DNA of 64,000 bases from Oscheius sp. JU75 (lineage: Eukaryota; Nematoda; Chromadorea; Rhabditida; Rhabditidae). Below, one piece after another: positions 25,736 to 37,335 of the stretch. Position numbers and translations under genes: made by a program. Every line of letters starts with the position of its first letter. The first letter of the stretch is position 1. The stretch covers positions 8,122,001-8,186,000 of the forward strand of contig JASJZC010000005.1 in assembly GCA_037178855.1 (NCBI GenBank). The letters run 5' to 3'. Under the pieces are notes generated by a model. The model was given only the letters and a program-made list of their open reading frames with translations. It was not told the origin of the DNA and did no database searches.

Positions 25736-26582
25736 ATGATTCAATTTTTTCACCTAGATCCGCCAATAACTAACGTAATAGATGCTTTAACCGCATCACA
25801 TCTTGTAGTGCGAAACGTCGCATCTGTTTTACCAGGTAAGGTTCCAGCGGTACAAACCTATACCGCTGATCTTTCCAAACTAAGCTACTCGGTACGCTCC
25901 GAAGCTGGTCGGTGTAATCTTTTAGATCATGTTTATTGTTCCCGTCAGGATTGCAACGGGCTGAGCCTTTTTTTCAAAAATACTGTAAATTGTGAACTCT
26001 TTAATAACAATCAGGTACCGTCTTTATCTTATTTGGATGGACACTCTCTGTTCTTTAGAAATCCCTCTTCCTTCTCAAGATAAGATGTTTGCTTGCAAGA
26101 ATGCTAGCATCCCTTTCAGTGACAACGCAGTTATTTTCTTCTCACTTTTTATCTCTTGACTATAAATTGTCTGATGAAGACAAAAGTGATGAGCGTCGTC
26201 TCTATTCTTTGGCATTCAAGTTCTTCAAGTTCATGCGTCTGATCATCTATTTGATAGCATTGGTTGGGATAATCGAAGCAGAGGAAGAGCTTCTTAAAGT
26301 CTTATTGACGTGATTTTGTGTGTGCCATGCAAACGTTTTGGTTTCAGAGATGACCAGAAGAAAGAAGAAGAGGATGTCATAGAGCTTCCACTATTCACTC
26401 AGAGGTCCACTTATGTTGAAGTGTCCCTCACCTATTTTCTCCTATTCTATTGGCAGTTTCCACGAGTTCACGACGTTTTCCACAACAACTTCTCGAAGCA
26501 TTTCTCTCACAATAAATCAGACGAGTTTCAACTGCGCTTTCAAGAGAAAGAAAAATTTCACGAAGATAATGTATCGAATTGA
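25736..26582 (+). CDS. Possible membrane protein, unrecognised
   Basis: Three segments join in phase with good signals. The first is an open frame from ATG 25736 (or a later start), including GRCNLLDHVYCSRQDCNG and NTVNCELFNNN. A 45-nt GT-AG intron starts at about 26016. The second exon starts KSLFLLKIRCLLARMLASL and includes a hydrophobic segment (MRLIIYLIALVGII). A second intron with a GTGATT donor (about 26311) leads to a highly charged exon (DDQKKEEEDVIELP) with another hydrophobic stretch (YFLLFYWQF). The stop at 26580-26582 is followed within 3 nt by AATAAA. The cysteine spacing in exon 1 faintly recalls PAN/apple modules. I do not recognise the family, and the 5' end is uncertain. Confidence 0.38.
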
Positions 26583-27349
26583 AAAATAAACTTCACTTTA
26601 TTATTGAAGGCTCACTGGATTTTCAAAATCGTTTTCAGATAGGTTTGACATTGTTGGATAACACCCTGTCGCACATAGAAAAGATAAAAATTCTCGAAGC
26701 TTTTCTGAAGTGCCACAATTACTGAAACCCCTTGGTTGACTGAGTGTTTGTGAACCATATGATCACAATACTCTTTCCAATCCTCTTCGGTACATTATTA
26801 GGTCGTCCGTACCCACTATCAGATCTTAATTAGCGATGCGCACCCGGTACATTTCTGTCCTGGACATTTAGCCCTCGGTCACGTCTACCACCTTATTGTC
26901 TCTCTTTCTCACTATCCGTACAGTCCCAATCCTGATCTTTGAGATGGTTTATGCAAATGTCAAAGATCAGACGATGCCTATCACGGGATTCATCACATGT
27001 TTGTGAGGAAGGAGTTGCGCAACGGTGGCCCACTGTCCCATTTAGATATGCACTCCGGACGCCTCCAGCCGACCTCCATCTTGTCATTGTTCTAGCCGAA
27101 TAATTGCCCTATTGTATTTTTTGCTTTTTTGTACTACGTCCTGTAATTAGCTACCTTGTACGCTGTTGGTTGTTTCAGCTTACAAAGAGCATATGCTGCA
27201 CGCTTTTTAAAGCCGCTTTTGGTTATACGAACATTTGTGTCGGGCTAACAGGAATTCAGTAAATTTATTTTTACTGTCTGCCCTCCAAGTCACATACATA
27301 AGCACAACTATTTTCAGTAGTTCTGCTGTCCCTCGTCGACGGCCACCCA
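26583..27349. other. Intergenic stretch
   Basis: No gene supported. It ends with an ATTTTCAG acceptor at 27310-27317 just before the distal first exon of the second UNC-93-like gene. Confidence 0.5.
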
Positions 27350-30300
27350 ATGGAGAAAGAAGACAAGCCCACCACCGAAAATGTAGTCGTCGATGATGTT
27401 TCCGAGGAGAAGAAGGATCTGAGTTCGCTGCCAGTACCAGGGAACCCGCCACTGCCACCTAATGCGTCCATGAAACGGTAACTTCCTTTCTTGTCAAAGT
27501 GGGGTTTCGCCGCATCATTTTTCTCTATTTGACCAGATCATTGTTCACGTGTTCCAAGTCTCGAACATTACCAATGAACATGCACAGCGTTGACATGTGA
27601 GTGTAATAGAGATTTGAAGGCAGCACGTATAAGAGAAAGCTCCCGAACATGATGAAACCTTACATGGTTCGGCTCCCGCACACCTGTCCCCTAACTGGGT
27701 TCGCAATTATTTGAACCCATCCCACTCTTCTTTGTCTCTTCGTTTCACACCATGACGCGCTAAAATTTATGACCTTACACTATGTACCCAAAAAGTTTCG
27801 TTGTTATTGCAAAGTATTAGTGCTCTAGAACCTGTTTTAGGGCACTCTGAAATTTTGCACTTCTTCAGAAGTGAGTGATTGGCAAAGTTTTTGATGAAAG
27901 CGAGATGGGTAAATAGTTGCACTACTTGTCTTTTGAAAGTGCTTGCGGTCAATTCTTTTTGCGAAACGATCCTTTTAAGATTGGGTTAATGACAACTTCT
28001 CTCAGCTCTTCTCCATAAGATATCTTCAGGCGGCCTTTCCTTGAATTTATCTTGCATTTTCTGAAACGCTTTCTCGTAGTATTGGTCAGCTTGACTCACA
28101 AATTCGTCGTTTACTTCTTATATCAGTATTCAGCTGCTGTTGACAAAGATGGAAGCCTATAAAACTGAAAAATACAGTAGGAACACGTTCCTTGCCTTCT
28201 AAAAATAGTCTTGGTCTAGTTTTTGCTTCAACCCAGACAGTTATTTGTGTTGATCCCGGGCTGTGCCTAGGCTTCTGATCATTGGGCGGTGGGACGGGAG
28301 AAAAAGAAAGTTGTTGGTAGTGAAGTCCGTAAGTTATAAAAGAACGTAGGAAAGCCAAGATGGCTCCTAGCGAATAAATTTTGATAAGTGCTTCCATGCA
28401 TGTGACGTCTTTAAATTTTTATCATTCTCCTAGTTAATGCAATCAAACATATTTCGACAGCATTATCGTCTGGCGATATTAATGACTAGAAAGTGATCGA
28501 GACTTGCAAAATACATAAGTTTTTAATCTTATCATATAACCTGGGTTGTTCGCAAACTAAAAGGTACCCATTAGTTACTCTTTTTCCATCTACTGATTTC
28601 TCGACATACAAAGAAACATCGTCCTGACTATTCACGCTGATCTGCTGTCTTCACGACTCACTACTACACTTCCGTTTCTCGGGGTCGGCATTACACATCC
28701 AATTCTTGCTTGTACTACTCTAGCCATAAAGCTTTCCGAAGTGGCGTCACCTCTTGGTTCGCTTTAGGCTAATACCGGGATGACGCGCTTCGGTCGCGCT
28801 TCGTCTTACAAAAGCGTAGGTCTGTTCGTCTCATTCGGCGACGGTCGGCGATATAAAAGCCATGGGAGCGGGAGTCTTAGACTACCTTCATTTTCTCTTC
28901 TTTCTCATTTGACTCCTTGCATTCTTGTTTAGTTTTCAATTTTCAGAATGCAGTTGACACCTCGTCGTCACGAGCTCCTCTCCTGCTACCTTCTGGGAGC
29001 CGGAACCCTTTTTATGTACCTCGGCTACGTGACACAGGCCTTCATCTCCGAATCGGTCATTCACACAATCCATGACCGTGACAATGGCAGAATTTCTCAA
29101 TTTGCTGGGTACTATGGGTAGGTAATTTGGGTTTCTTCTAAATACCAAGATTTTTAGGCAAGCCTTCCACTATTCTGCTTTTGCCGTTGCCTCCCTAGTG
29201 ACACCTACTCTCCAGGCTTACATTAGTTCCAAGTGGATTTTGACGGCTGCCAGTTCTTTGTTCGCTGTCTACTACCTCGGATTCTTTCACATTACCAACT
29301 TCTACTTCTACTTCTCGCAGATTTTAATGGGAATTGGATATTCACGTGAGTTTTTGAAACCCTCTACTCTAGCGTCAAAAATGAATCCATACAAAATACT
29401 TTCAATTTTCAGTCTACAACAATGGAGAAGGAGCTTACCTCTCCGAGCACTCTTCGCGCCGTACGATTGAGTCCAACACCGGGATCGAGACAGCCGTAGG
29501 CCACAGCAGCATGTTCATTGGAGGAGTAGCTCTGATGGTTATCTTCCACGTGACTGCTGCTCCCGTACTACCCCTGGCTCCCGGACAGAATGCCACCATT
29601 GCTCCCGTTGTCGCTAAGACCTTCTCTGACCAACAGATCCATGTTATCTATGGAAGTCTTTTTGCCCTGAATGTCGTCTCCGTGGTCATCTTTGCTCTTC
29701 TACCTACTAAGCAGTATGACAGTATTGCTTCAAAGGCTTCTTCTGTCATTCCTAGCTTTAAGACTCAGCTCAGTCAGTACAGAAATGGGACCGGTAATAA
29801 TGATCGTTTTTAGAGCAACTCGGACAGGCCGTCTACTCTCCCAACATGCTGATCCTAGCTCCTTTCTTCCTCTACATGGGTCTGATTGTCTCCTTCCTGA
29901 TGGCCATTTTCCCAACAACCTTGGCTTTCACCAACGTCTTCTCCTCTGACATCTACATTGTGGCCATTTACAGCATTGGTATGGGCGTTGCCGAGATCAT
30001 CGGTAAGCCTTTTTTATCTTTCCGTCTACAGTCTGGGAGAAAAAGAGTGACCCGGTTAATTGCACACAAAGACAGACTGTCAGCTCGCATTGCACTTCAT
30101 TGTTTTTTCAAGCAATTGCGTTGATGGATCACATTCACACAGAACGTTTTTCCTTCACGTGAACACGCTAGGGGTGACCCTGACCGCGGGAGACTCGGGG
30201 GAAGTCGAGAGAAGAGACAGATTGGAAAGTCGAGAGAGATCCTTGCACTTTGATAAAGGTCTTGCGATTGGAAGGGGATATGGAATGGGAACAGCTTACA

Positions 30301-30893
30301 GAGAAACATATTGACAATTGGCAGTAAACCCTACATTCATCAATACAAATTTTTCAGGAGGAGTTTTTGTCCGTCCCCTGATCAAGCGTCTGGCGAAATG
30401 GGGCCTTGTCTTCTCCATGGTTCTTCACTTCGTATGCATTGCCACCGCCATTGCCGTATGTGCCATGACCGTCCCCATCCGGTCAACGATCGAGCCCACT
30501 AGTCAAGCTGCTCTTGTCTTCACTCCTAGTCGTATCACCGTCGCTTTCATCTCTCTGCTCATCGGAATGGGAGATTTCTCAATTACCATGGCTCGCGCTG
30601 TCATCTGTCAGGTTGCCGTACCCGAATCTCGAGCCGAAGTATTCTCCCTCAGCCGTCTCTGGCAGGTACAGTCGTCCCCTACTTTCCCGTCAAAACCGGT
30701 TTTTTCAGTGTGTGAGCTCGTGCATAATTCTGGTCCTCTCCCCATCCATGGATCTGGTCAACTGGCTCTGTGTCCTATCCTTCTTCCTTGTCATCGGAAC
30801 CACATGTTTCATCATTGTGGTCATCCGAACAAACAAGGCTCACTCTGTCGGTCCCACAGACAAACAGGCCGAGGAAATCGTAGAGTCTGTCTA
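27350..30893 (+). CDS. UNC-93-like major facilitator protein, copy 2
   Basis: Paralogue of the gene at 22585-25321 with matching exon layout. The proximal start is ATG 28948 (MQLTPRRHELLSCYLLGAG), 1 nt after TTTTCAG and about 95 bp downstream of a TATAAAA box at 28852. Conserved blocks include QFAGYYG, QAFHYSAFAVASLVTPTLQ, NNGEGAYLSEHSSRRTIE, GLIVSFLMAIFPTTLAFT, GGVFVRPLIKRL, GDFSITMARAVICQVAVP and a cytoplasmic tail ending VESV. A distal exon (27350-27477), reading MEKEDKPTTENVVVDDVSEE and on to ASMKR, ends in phase 2. It joins in frame through the single A before the proximal ATG, giving a 43-residue acidic/proline-rich N-terminal extension after a 1.47-kb intron. Loop and membrane predictions were not run. 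Confidence 0.86.
27986..28397 (-). CDS. Possible small gene nested antisense in the UNC-93-like intron
   Basis: On the minus strand, ATG 28395-28397 opens MEALIKIYSLGAILAFLRSF, which could be a signal peptide or anchor, followed by a proline-rich stretch (SFSPVPPPNDQKPRHSPG). A 71-nt intron (donor GTGTTCC, acceptor ATAAG) joins in phase to an exon containing VNDEFVSQADQYYEKAFQ and PPEDILWRRAERSCH, then a stop at 27986. The product is about 125 residues. The second exon reads convincingly as protein, but I do not recognise it and the acceptor is weak. Confidence 0.32.
28852..28858 (+). promoter_or_regulatory. TATA box of the proximal UNC-93-like 2 promoter
   Basis: TATAAAA in a GC-richer stretch, about 95 bp before the trans-spliced proximal ATG at 28948. 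It supports an internal promoter inside the long first intron. Confidence 0.55.
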
Positions 30894-31287
30894 AACTCAT
30901 TCTCACTCACCCCTTAGGTCAAACCTTCTTAATAACTGATCTCCCCATTTTTGACGAAGCTTCTCCCGAATTACTTAGCTGAACATTGTCGAAATTCATG
31001 CCATACCCAACTTCTATGTATTGATGTACAAGTGTCTCCACGGGTGTGTATGCCTACCAATAAATGTGCAAATGACAGTTTCACTGTTTCATTTAAAACT
31101 TTTCATCATGCGACTTCCTTTATCTCTTTTCCCCGGAAACATGGCCTCATTCCCTAGTCCTACGTCTTTTTGACAGCCGTCGGCTAGGTGAAGCTGAATA
31201 ATGCTATCTAAAAACGATCTCAGCTCTGCTACCCCACACATTCTCATTTGACTTCCCCTTCATACTTCAACTTTATCCCTCTTCTCA
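30894..31287. other. Intergenic stretch
   Basis: An AATAAA near 31060 probably ends the UNC-93-like transcript. Nothing else supported. Confidence 0.5.
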
Positions 31288-33544
31288 ATGGGTATTGGAA
31301 CTCTTTGTTCCGATTTTGCCAACTGGGGAACAGTCGTCGGCCTACCTCACATTGCTAATTCTAAAAATAAGGTAGACTTAGCAAATGCAAATGCATAGAA
31401 CGAGTTCAGAAATGGATGTTTTGGTGGACGATTGTGTTTCTGATTCTTCTGGGAGTCTTCTTATACGAACTGTGGCTCATGATCAGTACTCTACTATCCT
31501 ACCCATCTGCTGTGAACACCAAAATTCTTTCGGATTTGCAACGATTTCCCGCTGTGACAATTTGCAACCAGAATCCTTACAAGAAATCGGTGGTCAACAG
31601 CAGTTTCCCAAGCATGAAAAATATGTTAGCTGATTACGAGAAGGCAATCAGCATCGATAATGCTGGAACTCCTTATCCTCCGTACACCTTTGGGGCAAGT
31701 TTTTTCTTTCTGTTACGAAGGAAAAGAAAGTAGTGTAGTAAAAATGCTGAAAAAGTTCTCTCCCGTACTGCTTCTGCTGTCAAATACCTGTAGCAACATA
31801 CAATGGTCGGCCATAATTGACCTTTAGTCATTTTTGTTTATCTAAAAATGTTCATTTAAGGGTTCCGATGACGACTACATAACCCAGTGGAAAGGAACCA
31901 CTTGGCTCTCCATGGAGGCAGCCAAACTAGATGTATCAGTTCTTAAAACTGCCATGTATTCCTTCGACGATCTCATCGCTGAATGTCAATTTAACGGACA
32001 AGAATGTAAAGAAGCGGACTTCACACCCATCATTGATCCCATCTACGGACAATGTTTTTCTTTTAACTATGACGCGTCCTCTACTTACAACACAAGCAGG
32101 GCTGGGATGAAGTTCGGTCTGAAACTCATCATTACCCCACGGGTGTGTACAATATCTTAAATTTTCCACTGTTTTAGGTTTCTGAAAAACCTACGGACTG
32201 GACCGCTGCCAATGCCCACACTGAAAAAGTGGACTACCTGCCAACTACCTGGTTAGCTGGTGCTCGAGTGTTTATCGGAAGCTCAGGCGACTACCCGCAG
32301 ATGTTCGGATCCGGACAAAATATACCTGTCGGCTATCAAACAGGAATTTCAATCACATCCGTGAGTTTTTGTAAAGTCTTCAAACGTGTTTGCAAGCTGC
32401 CTTTTGAATGGCTAAACATTTCCTTGAAGCGTAGGATGAGTTGCTTGGAGACGTTCTGTTTGAAGTGTGCTTGTTCTTTGTACGGGGGGACAAAGTACAG
32501 CCTGAGAAAATGCTGACATTAGTAGTGTGGATGTAGCGAAGTTTGGCAGCCCAGCTGAAGCACGTATACTACTAACTAACCTTGTTGAGTCGAAAACTTC
32601 AATAATCAAAACTTTCAGTCCAAAATAATTCGAGCTCCACCACCCTGTGGTGAATGTGACGATGACAACGGTGCCCCAAACTACTACCCCGACTACACTT
32701 ACAGCATGGAAACTTGTTTTGACACCTGTCGCCAAAAATTGACGCAAGACACGTGCGGGTGCAGCAATCCACGCTATCCAAAAGGAGATGGACCGGACTA
32801 CTGCAACGGAAGCAATCCGGACAGTTTGTATATCGTTTACGGCTGAATACTATGAGTTCAGATATCCTGTGTATGCTCAAACTCCAAGGCGACCAAGCCA
32901 ACACAAACAATCCCAATAAGGATCTTTTGGCTTCGTGTGGCTGCACACCAGCGTGTAACGAGGACACTTTTGGTGTGACTATGAGCTTGGCCCAGTTTCC
33001 AGCTCAGGGTTACGATCTGCCAATCACTGGACGCCCGGTAAGTAACTATAGGGTTGCCGATAATACTTACTTTGTCTTTACAGGAATTCCTTTGCGACCT
33101 CGATACCAGTGCGGCAGACTACGCTATTCAGGCCGCGAACTGCAAAAATTGGGTTTCAAACAATGCCCTCCAGATGATTGTAACCTATAATCTTTCCACC
33201 GAGAATCACCCAAACTTCAGGTTTACTTCAGCACTCTTAAATTCGAAAGATACACCGAAGAATGTAGTTACACAATGCAGGACTTGATAAACGATCTGGG
33301 AGGACACGCTGGTCTCTGGCTCGGACTGTCAGTCATCTCTGTGGTGGAATGTGTTGGCTTCTTGATAATTCTGATTCTGTTCTGCTTCTCCTGCGGAGGT
33401 ATGAATATGAGACCGTCGGACTCGGAGTTCCACGACGATCGCACTAATGATCTCGATGAGATGGATAAGGAATTGGATGCACGAGAGCAGAGACATGAGA
33501 GCTTGAAGAAGAGACGCAAATCCTCCAGTTCTTCAGACGATTGA
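31288..33544 (+). CDS. DEG/ENaC-family sodium channel subunit
   Basis: Amiloride-sensitive-type cation channel subunit (degenerin, ASIC and ENaC family), acting as a trimer in the plasma membrane in touch, acid or peptide sensing. Exon 1 (31288-31371) gives MGIGTLCSDFANWGTVVGLP, matching the family's N-terminal helix region. Exon 2 (from 31410) gives TM1 (FWWTIVFLILLGVFLYELW) and FPAVTICNQNPYKKS. The middle has the cysteine-rich domain (CGECDDDN, CFDTCRQKL, CGCSNPRYP, CGCTPACNED). The last exon has DLGGHAGLWLGLSVISVVE, with the pore and selectivity signature GLS and TM2, then a serine-rich cytoplasmic tail ending at 33542-33544. One 166-nt intron (31695-31860) has a GC donor (GCAAGT). The 41-nt intron before VYFSTLKFERYTEE starts GTAACC. 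A signal AATAAA follows the stop. Confidence 0.9.
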
Positions 33545-34038
33545 GCGAATAAATTTGTCACAACTCTTTACTGACGGTTCTAAAGTTTCAAGTTTCAGTA
33601 TCATAGATATATCAAGAATATTGTCTAGACAATTTGCACTGACAGGGACAACTAAATTCAGGCGCAAAACAGTCTTCCTTTTCAGCTGCTAACAACTTTC
33701 CAGAACCTTCTGATTTGCCCGACCAAACTCTCCCGCGAACGTTCAACACTCATGAGGTTGAGAATGACGAACAAATACTGGTGCGCACCAGCAGAACATT
33801 GCTAGAGCGACCTCTCTTACCTCTTTACTTAAGCCGAGATATGGTACGGGTAATAAAGTTTTCTAACGTGTCTGTACGGGTAAATATATTAAACTGGATT
33901 CTCTCGCCTCACCATTCAGATCTTAGTCATTCTCAAAAAAGTGTCTCTCACACCTCAAGGCCGCCACTCTCAGCCTTTATCTCGTTTTCGCTCCCTCTTC
34001 GCGTCCTCTAATAGTTGCGTCTCACCTCCTCGACCACG
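33545..34038. other. Intergenic stretch, promoter of collagen 2
   Basis: No gene supported. It contains the upstream region of the second collagen. Confidence 0.5.
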
Positions 34039-34045
34039 TATATAA
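34039..34045 (+). promoter_or_regulatory. TATA box of collagen 2
   Basis: TATATAA, 36 bp before the collagen ATG at 34075, a spacing suitable for a short untrans-spliced leader. Confidence 0.6.
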
Positions 34046-34074
34046 TTCGTACCAGCTGCCTTCGTTCCTCAGCC

Positions 34075-35250
34075 ATGGTTTCTGCCCGCGAGGCTGGAAT
34101 TCTCGCCTGCGGTTCTTCTGTAGCAGCCCTTCTACTATGCCTATTCTATGTCCCCTCACTTGTCATGAAGATCCAAGATATCAATGAGCAGCTGAAAGTC
34201 GACTCGGATGAGTTCAAGGCTATGGCCGATATGACCTGGAAGGAGCTGACCAAGACTCGAATTCTGATGGGCAGACCAAAACGTCAGACTTATGGAGAAG
34301 CTCCTAAGCAAAAGAGCACTTATGCGCTCCATGGAGCCTATATGAAGCCGGATGCTTTTGTGGAGGCTGCGCCCACTTGCAGTGAGTTTATTGTTTGGAA
34401 GGGTTTTCAAACGTGAGTTTCAGACTGTCAAGCTGGAAACAGCTGTCCGGCTGGACCTCCGGGAACTCCTGGTAAACCTGGACTTGACGGAGAGCCTGGT
34501 TCCCCTGGGACACCTGGAGCTCCAGGACTGGCTGGGATCGCTCCTCCTGTTACTCTTGACCCAGTAAGTTAATAATCTTAGGTAGACGTTGAGCCTTTTT
34601 CAGGCACAAGGCTGCCGCGTTTGCCCTCATGGACCCCAAGGACCCCCAGGCTCTCCTGGAGAACCTGGTCCGGTTGGACCTGAAGGACAGCCTGGAAACC
34701 CCGGCAGACCGGGAGAAACCGGTCGTGACGGATACCAAGGTTTGTTTTTAAATGAACAGAATATGTGAGCATTTTCAGGACAGCCTGGTATTCCTGGAGA
34801 GGTCGGGAAATCTGGAAAACTTGGAGAGCAAGGACCTCCTGGACGTGATGGTGTGCGTGGAGCTAAGGGACCTCAAGGTCCTAAGGGAGAAACTGGTCCT
34901 CAAGGACAACGTGGACCTCCAGGCTATCCTGGACGCGATGGAAACCGTGGTTCTGACGGAGACCACGGACCGTCTGGGCCACCTGGAAATCCTGGAATGC
35001 CCGGAGAGAAAGGAGCTCAAGGTCTTCTCGGACCTCCTGGAGCGTAAGTCGTATCAGTTTGAACAGTAATAATCGCAATTGTAGACCCGGCGTGGACGGA
35101 AGCTACTGCAAGTGTCCTGACAGGAACAAGGCTTCTGCTGCCGTTGAAGCCCCTCCCAGCTACGAGCCTCAGACACCCACCTATGCCAAACCTGATGCAC
35201 CGGTTGAAGCTCCGAGAAACCCTTACAGAAAGTGGAAGTGGCTCCAATAA
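34075..35250 (+). CDS. Cuticle collagen 2
   Basis: Secreted cuticle collagen with four short introns. The N-terminus MVSAREAGILACGSSVAALL continues into a hydrophobic anchor. The pre-collagen domain has DMTWKEL, and a furin-like site follows (GRPKRQTYG). Exon 2 begins with the cysteine motif QAGNSCPAGPPG. Gly-X-Y repeats follow through exons 3-4, with one cysteine-bearing interruption (QGCRVCPHG). The last exon starts PGVDGSYCKCPDR, the conserved C-terminal cysteine knot, and ends with a non-collagenous proline-rich tail (KWKWLQ). The stop TAA is embedded in a polyadenylation signal (CCAATAAAG). The mariner terminal repeat begins only 29 bp downstream. Confidence 0.92.
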
Positions 35251-35278
35251 AGTGCCAAGTTTGTCCTTAGATAATGTG

Positions 35279-35311
35279 TTGGGCTGGCAACTAAGTCTTT
35301 TCGCTTTTACG
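35279..35311 (+). repeat. mariner terminal inverted repeat, left
   Basis: Partner of the repeat at 39996-40028. The 33-bp ends differ at 7 positions. Confidence 0.75.
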
Positions 35312-35724
35312 AAAGCAAAAGTCTATTGACTTCCAAACAACTTCTTCGTTTGTTGTAATCACCATTGTGTTGTACCACGTCTGCCCATTTCACGAGTAGT
35401 TTACGGATGCCACGCTCGTAAAACATCTCGGGTTTCGATGCGAAGAAAATGTCAACCAGGTTTTGAGGGCGCCGTCGGAATCGAAGTATTGCCCTCCAAT
35501 CTCCTTGTTGATAGTTTGAAGCAGATAATAGTCGAAAGAGGCAAGGTCCGGCCTGTAAGGAGAATGGGGTACAATCTCCCAACCCAGGTCGTGGATCTTG
35601 GAGCGAGTGAGTTTTGCAAAATCGGGGCGCGCGTTGTCCATCTGCAGGATTCGACTTCAGCGGCCGTTTCTGACGAAGTGCAACGGCAACCTTTTCAAGT
35701 TGTTGGCTGTATTGTGTGTTCTTT
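35307..35724 (-). pseudogene. mariner transposase, C-terminal part, frameshifted
   Basis: Reading leftward on the minus strand, successive frames give YSQQLEKVAVALRQKRP, then MDNARPDFAKLTRSKI and PHSPYRPDLASFDYYLL, then FYERGIRKLLVKWADVV. These match the mariner DDD catalytic region after the first aspartate (DNARP and SPDLAPSDY-type motifs) and the usual C-terminal end. At least two frameshifts separate them, so the gene is dead. Its missing first half lies at 39249-39862. Confidence 0.8.
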
Positions 35725-36647
35725 CCGTAACAAAACTGACTGACGTCGTTGCTTCTGATAGGGGACCGTTAACGCACTGGAACATCTCTAACTCTGTTCC
35801 GTTGAGAGTATCGTCCATCCATCTTCGGTTAACACATTTTGCCGTACGGTTCTGAGCTGCCTGTCGGACTCCAGCTTCGGATAGTATGCTGGAAATTAGC
35901 GCTTTCGTTGTGACTATCTCACTCTCCCAGGTGTGCACTTAAAGCCATACGTGTAGAAGTAACCAAGCTAGTCGAGATCGTATTTATGGCCATAGTGTGC
36001 GTCTGTTCGAAATTGATACCTGTCTGAGAGGAGATGACTTTTTGGGCGAAGTAGACAATATCACGGACATTGCTCCTGTAAAATTGTAAAGCTTACGCTT
36101 GTCTCTTACCGACAGAAGTAGAAGCTGACTGTGTTGTTTGGTCATTGCAACGTCCATAATCTCATTGATAAAAACCGATATGAGTATCTTTGGGCGTCTG
36201 ATTATGCATTCTGGGAAAAGTCCTTTATCCAAATCTGGTAACACGAAACGGAAGAGTATTACCGCAATGTTAAAAAAACTGCAACATGGGAAGTCTGCTG
36301 CGGTGCCGGTAGTATAGTAGCCAAATCATTTTTTGTTTCAACCTTAATAGGAAGAGTATATTGTTGATTTCTGTTGATTGTTGTCAAGCCACGGGTCTGT
36401 GAGTCCTGCGTGCTCATTGCTGAATGTAACGGAATGATTTGATTTATGCCATTAGTTCAAACAGTTGTTTAGCAATTGGTTGTGAACGTTAGTTTCGACT
36501 GAAAGGCCTCGGCATTTATTACGAAAGTAATTCCCTAAAACAGATACGTTTCATATCTTGTTCAATAACAGAATCAGCATAATACGCAGACTTGTTTTGA
36601 AAACGGGTATCAGCTGAGCAGTATCGAAAGTTCTCTTGCGTTTTGGG
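35725..36647. other. Left part of the segment inside the mariner, no gene seen
   Basis: Starts at the candidate insertion breakpoint. Open frames here are short and unsupported. Confidence 0.4.
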
Positions 36648-36654
36648 TATAAAA
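36648..36654 (+). promoter_or_regulatory. TATA box of S1-like gene A
   Basis: TATAAAA, 36 bp before the ATG at 36684. Similar boxes precede most family members, suggesting short-leader, strongly transcribed genes. Confidence 0.6.
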
Positions 36655-36683
36655 TGATCGGTATTTTCTCTCGCAACAGAGTC

Positions 36684-37149
36684 ATGCTCCCAAAGATCGT
36701 TCTATTTGCCACCATCCTTGCTATTGTTTACGGCGTCACTTTGAAGGTATGAGTTATTTGTCGTTTTAGAAAACATGTATAGGTGACCAATTCGATGGGA
36801 ACAGGCAAGACACTTTATGTCAAATGCGCTTCAAAGGAACAGTCTGTAGGTCCGAAGGCATTGGAAGACGGACACGACATTCAATGGGACTTTGGTAGGC
36901 GTTCCAGAAACGCGGCAAACGCATTTTTCAGATCCAAAGTCCAACTTGAACTGTCTTGCCGAAGCTGCCAAGGATAAGAATATGTTCTGGCAGGCCTACA
37001 CTTGTTGCGATGAAGCTCAGACCTCCTTTGTTGTCCGCGACGACGGGCTGTACAAAGGAAATCTGACCGGAAACAAACTGGAGAAGGTCAGAGACTTTCG
37101 GACGTGCATCTTCTGCAGAGTCCCGCTTCCTGTAAAGCCTGGAAAATAA
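36684..37149 (+). CDS. S1-like small secreted protein A
   Basis: A 130-residue secreted protein in three exons (36684-36746, 36783-36894, 36932-37149). Exon 1 is the signal peptide (MLPKIVLFATILAIVYGVTL). Exon 2 starts VTNSMGTGKTLYVKCASKE and runs to LEDGHDIQWDF. Exon 3, after a phase-1 intron, has DPKSNLNCLAEAA, FWQAYTCCDEA and FVVRDDGLYKGNLTGNKLEK. The order V-x-N-x-MG-x-G, V-x-C, hydrophobic-G-x-D-x-x-x-x-F, Cys, Cys and DG-x-Y is shared with six paralogues in this window. By eye it matches plant S1/S-protein homologues (N-x-LG-x-x-L-x-V-x-C-x-S, WxF, DGxY). Stop and AATAAA overlap (37143-37149). Function unknown; secretion is inferred from the signal peptide. Confidence 0.83.
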
Positions 37150-37335
37150 AACGACTATTAGTAAAGATTTATATGCAGATTCACTAATCAGAACAGCTGT
37201 TATGAGTCTGATGCACTAACAAGTAGTACCTATGGAAAGCTGACAATCAGAAAAAAAACCGAAATGAAAGAAACGTTTAACTAGAGCCTGCCCAAACTCT
37301 ATATATGCAAGATTGATTTTTAAAGTTTCTTATTA

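Noticed and set aside
27776-27800. GTACCCAAAAAGTTTCG as a second mariner-type end
   Set aside because: Looks like a transposon end, but I found no inverted partner nearby and no transposase text.
35657-35938. Minus-strand open frame as a separate gene
   Set aside because: Its left part overlaps mariner sequence in the wrong frame and the rest has no start or recognised domain.
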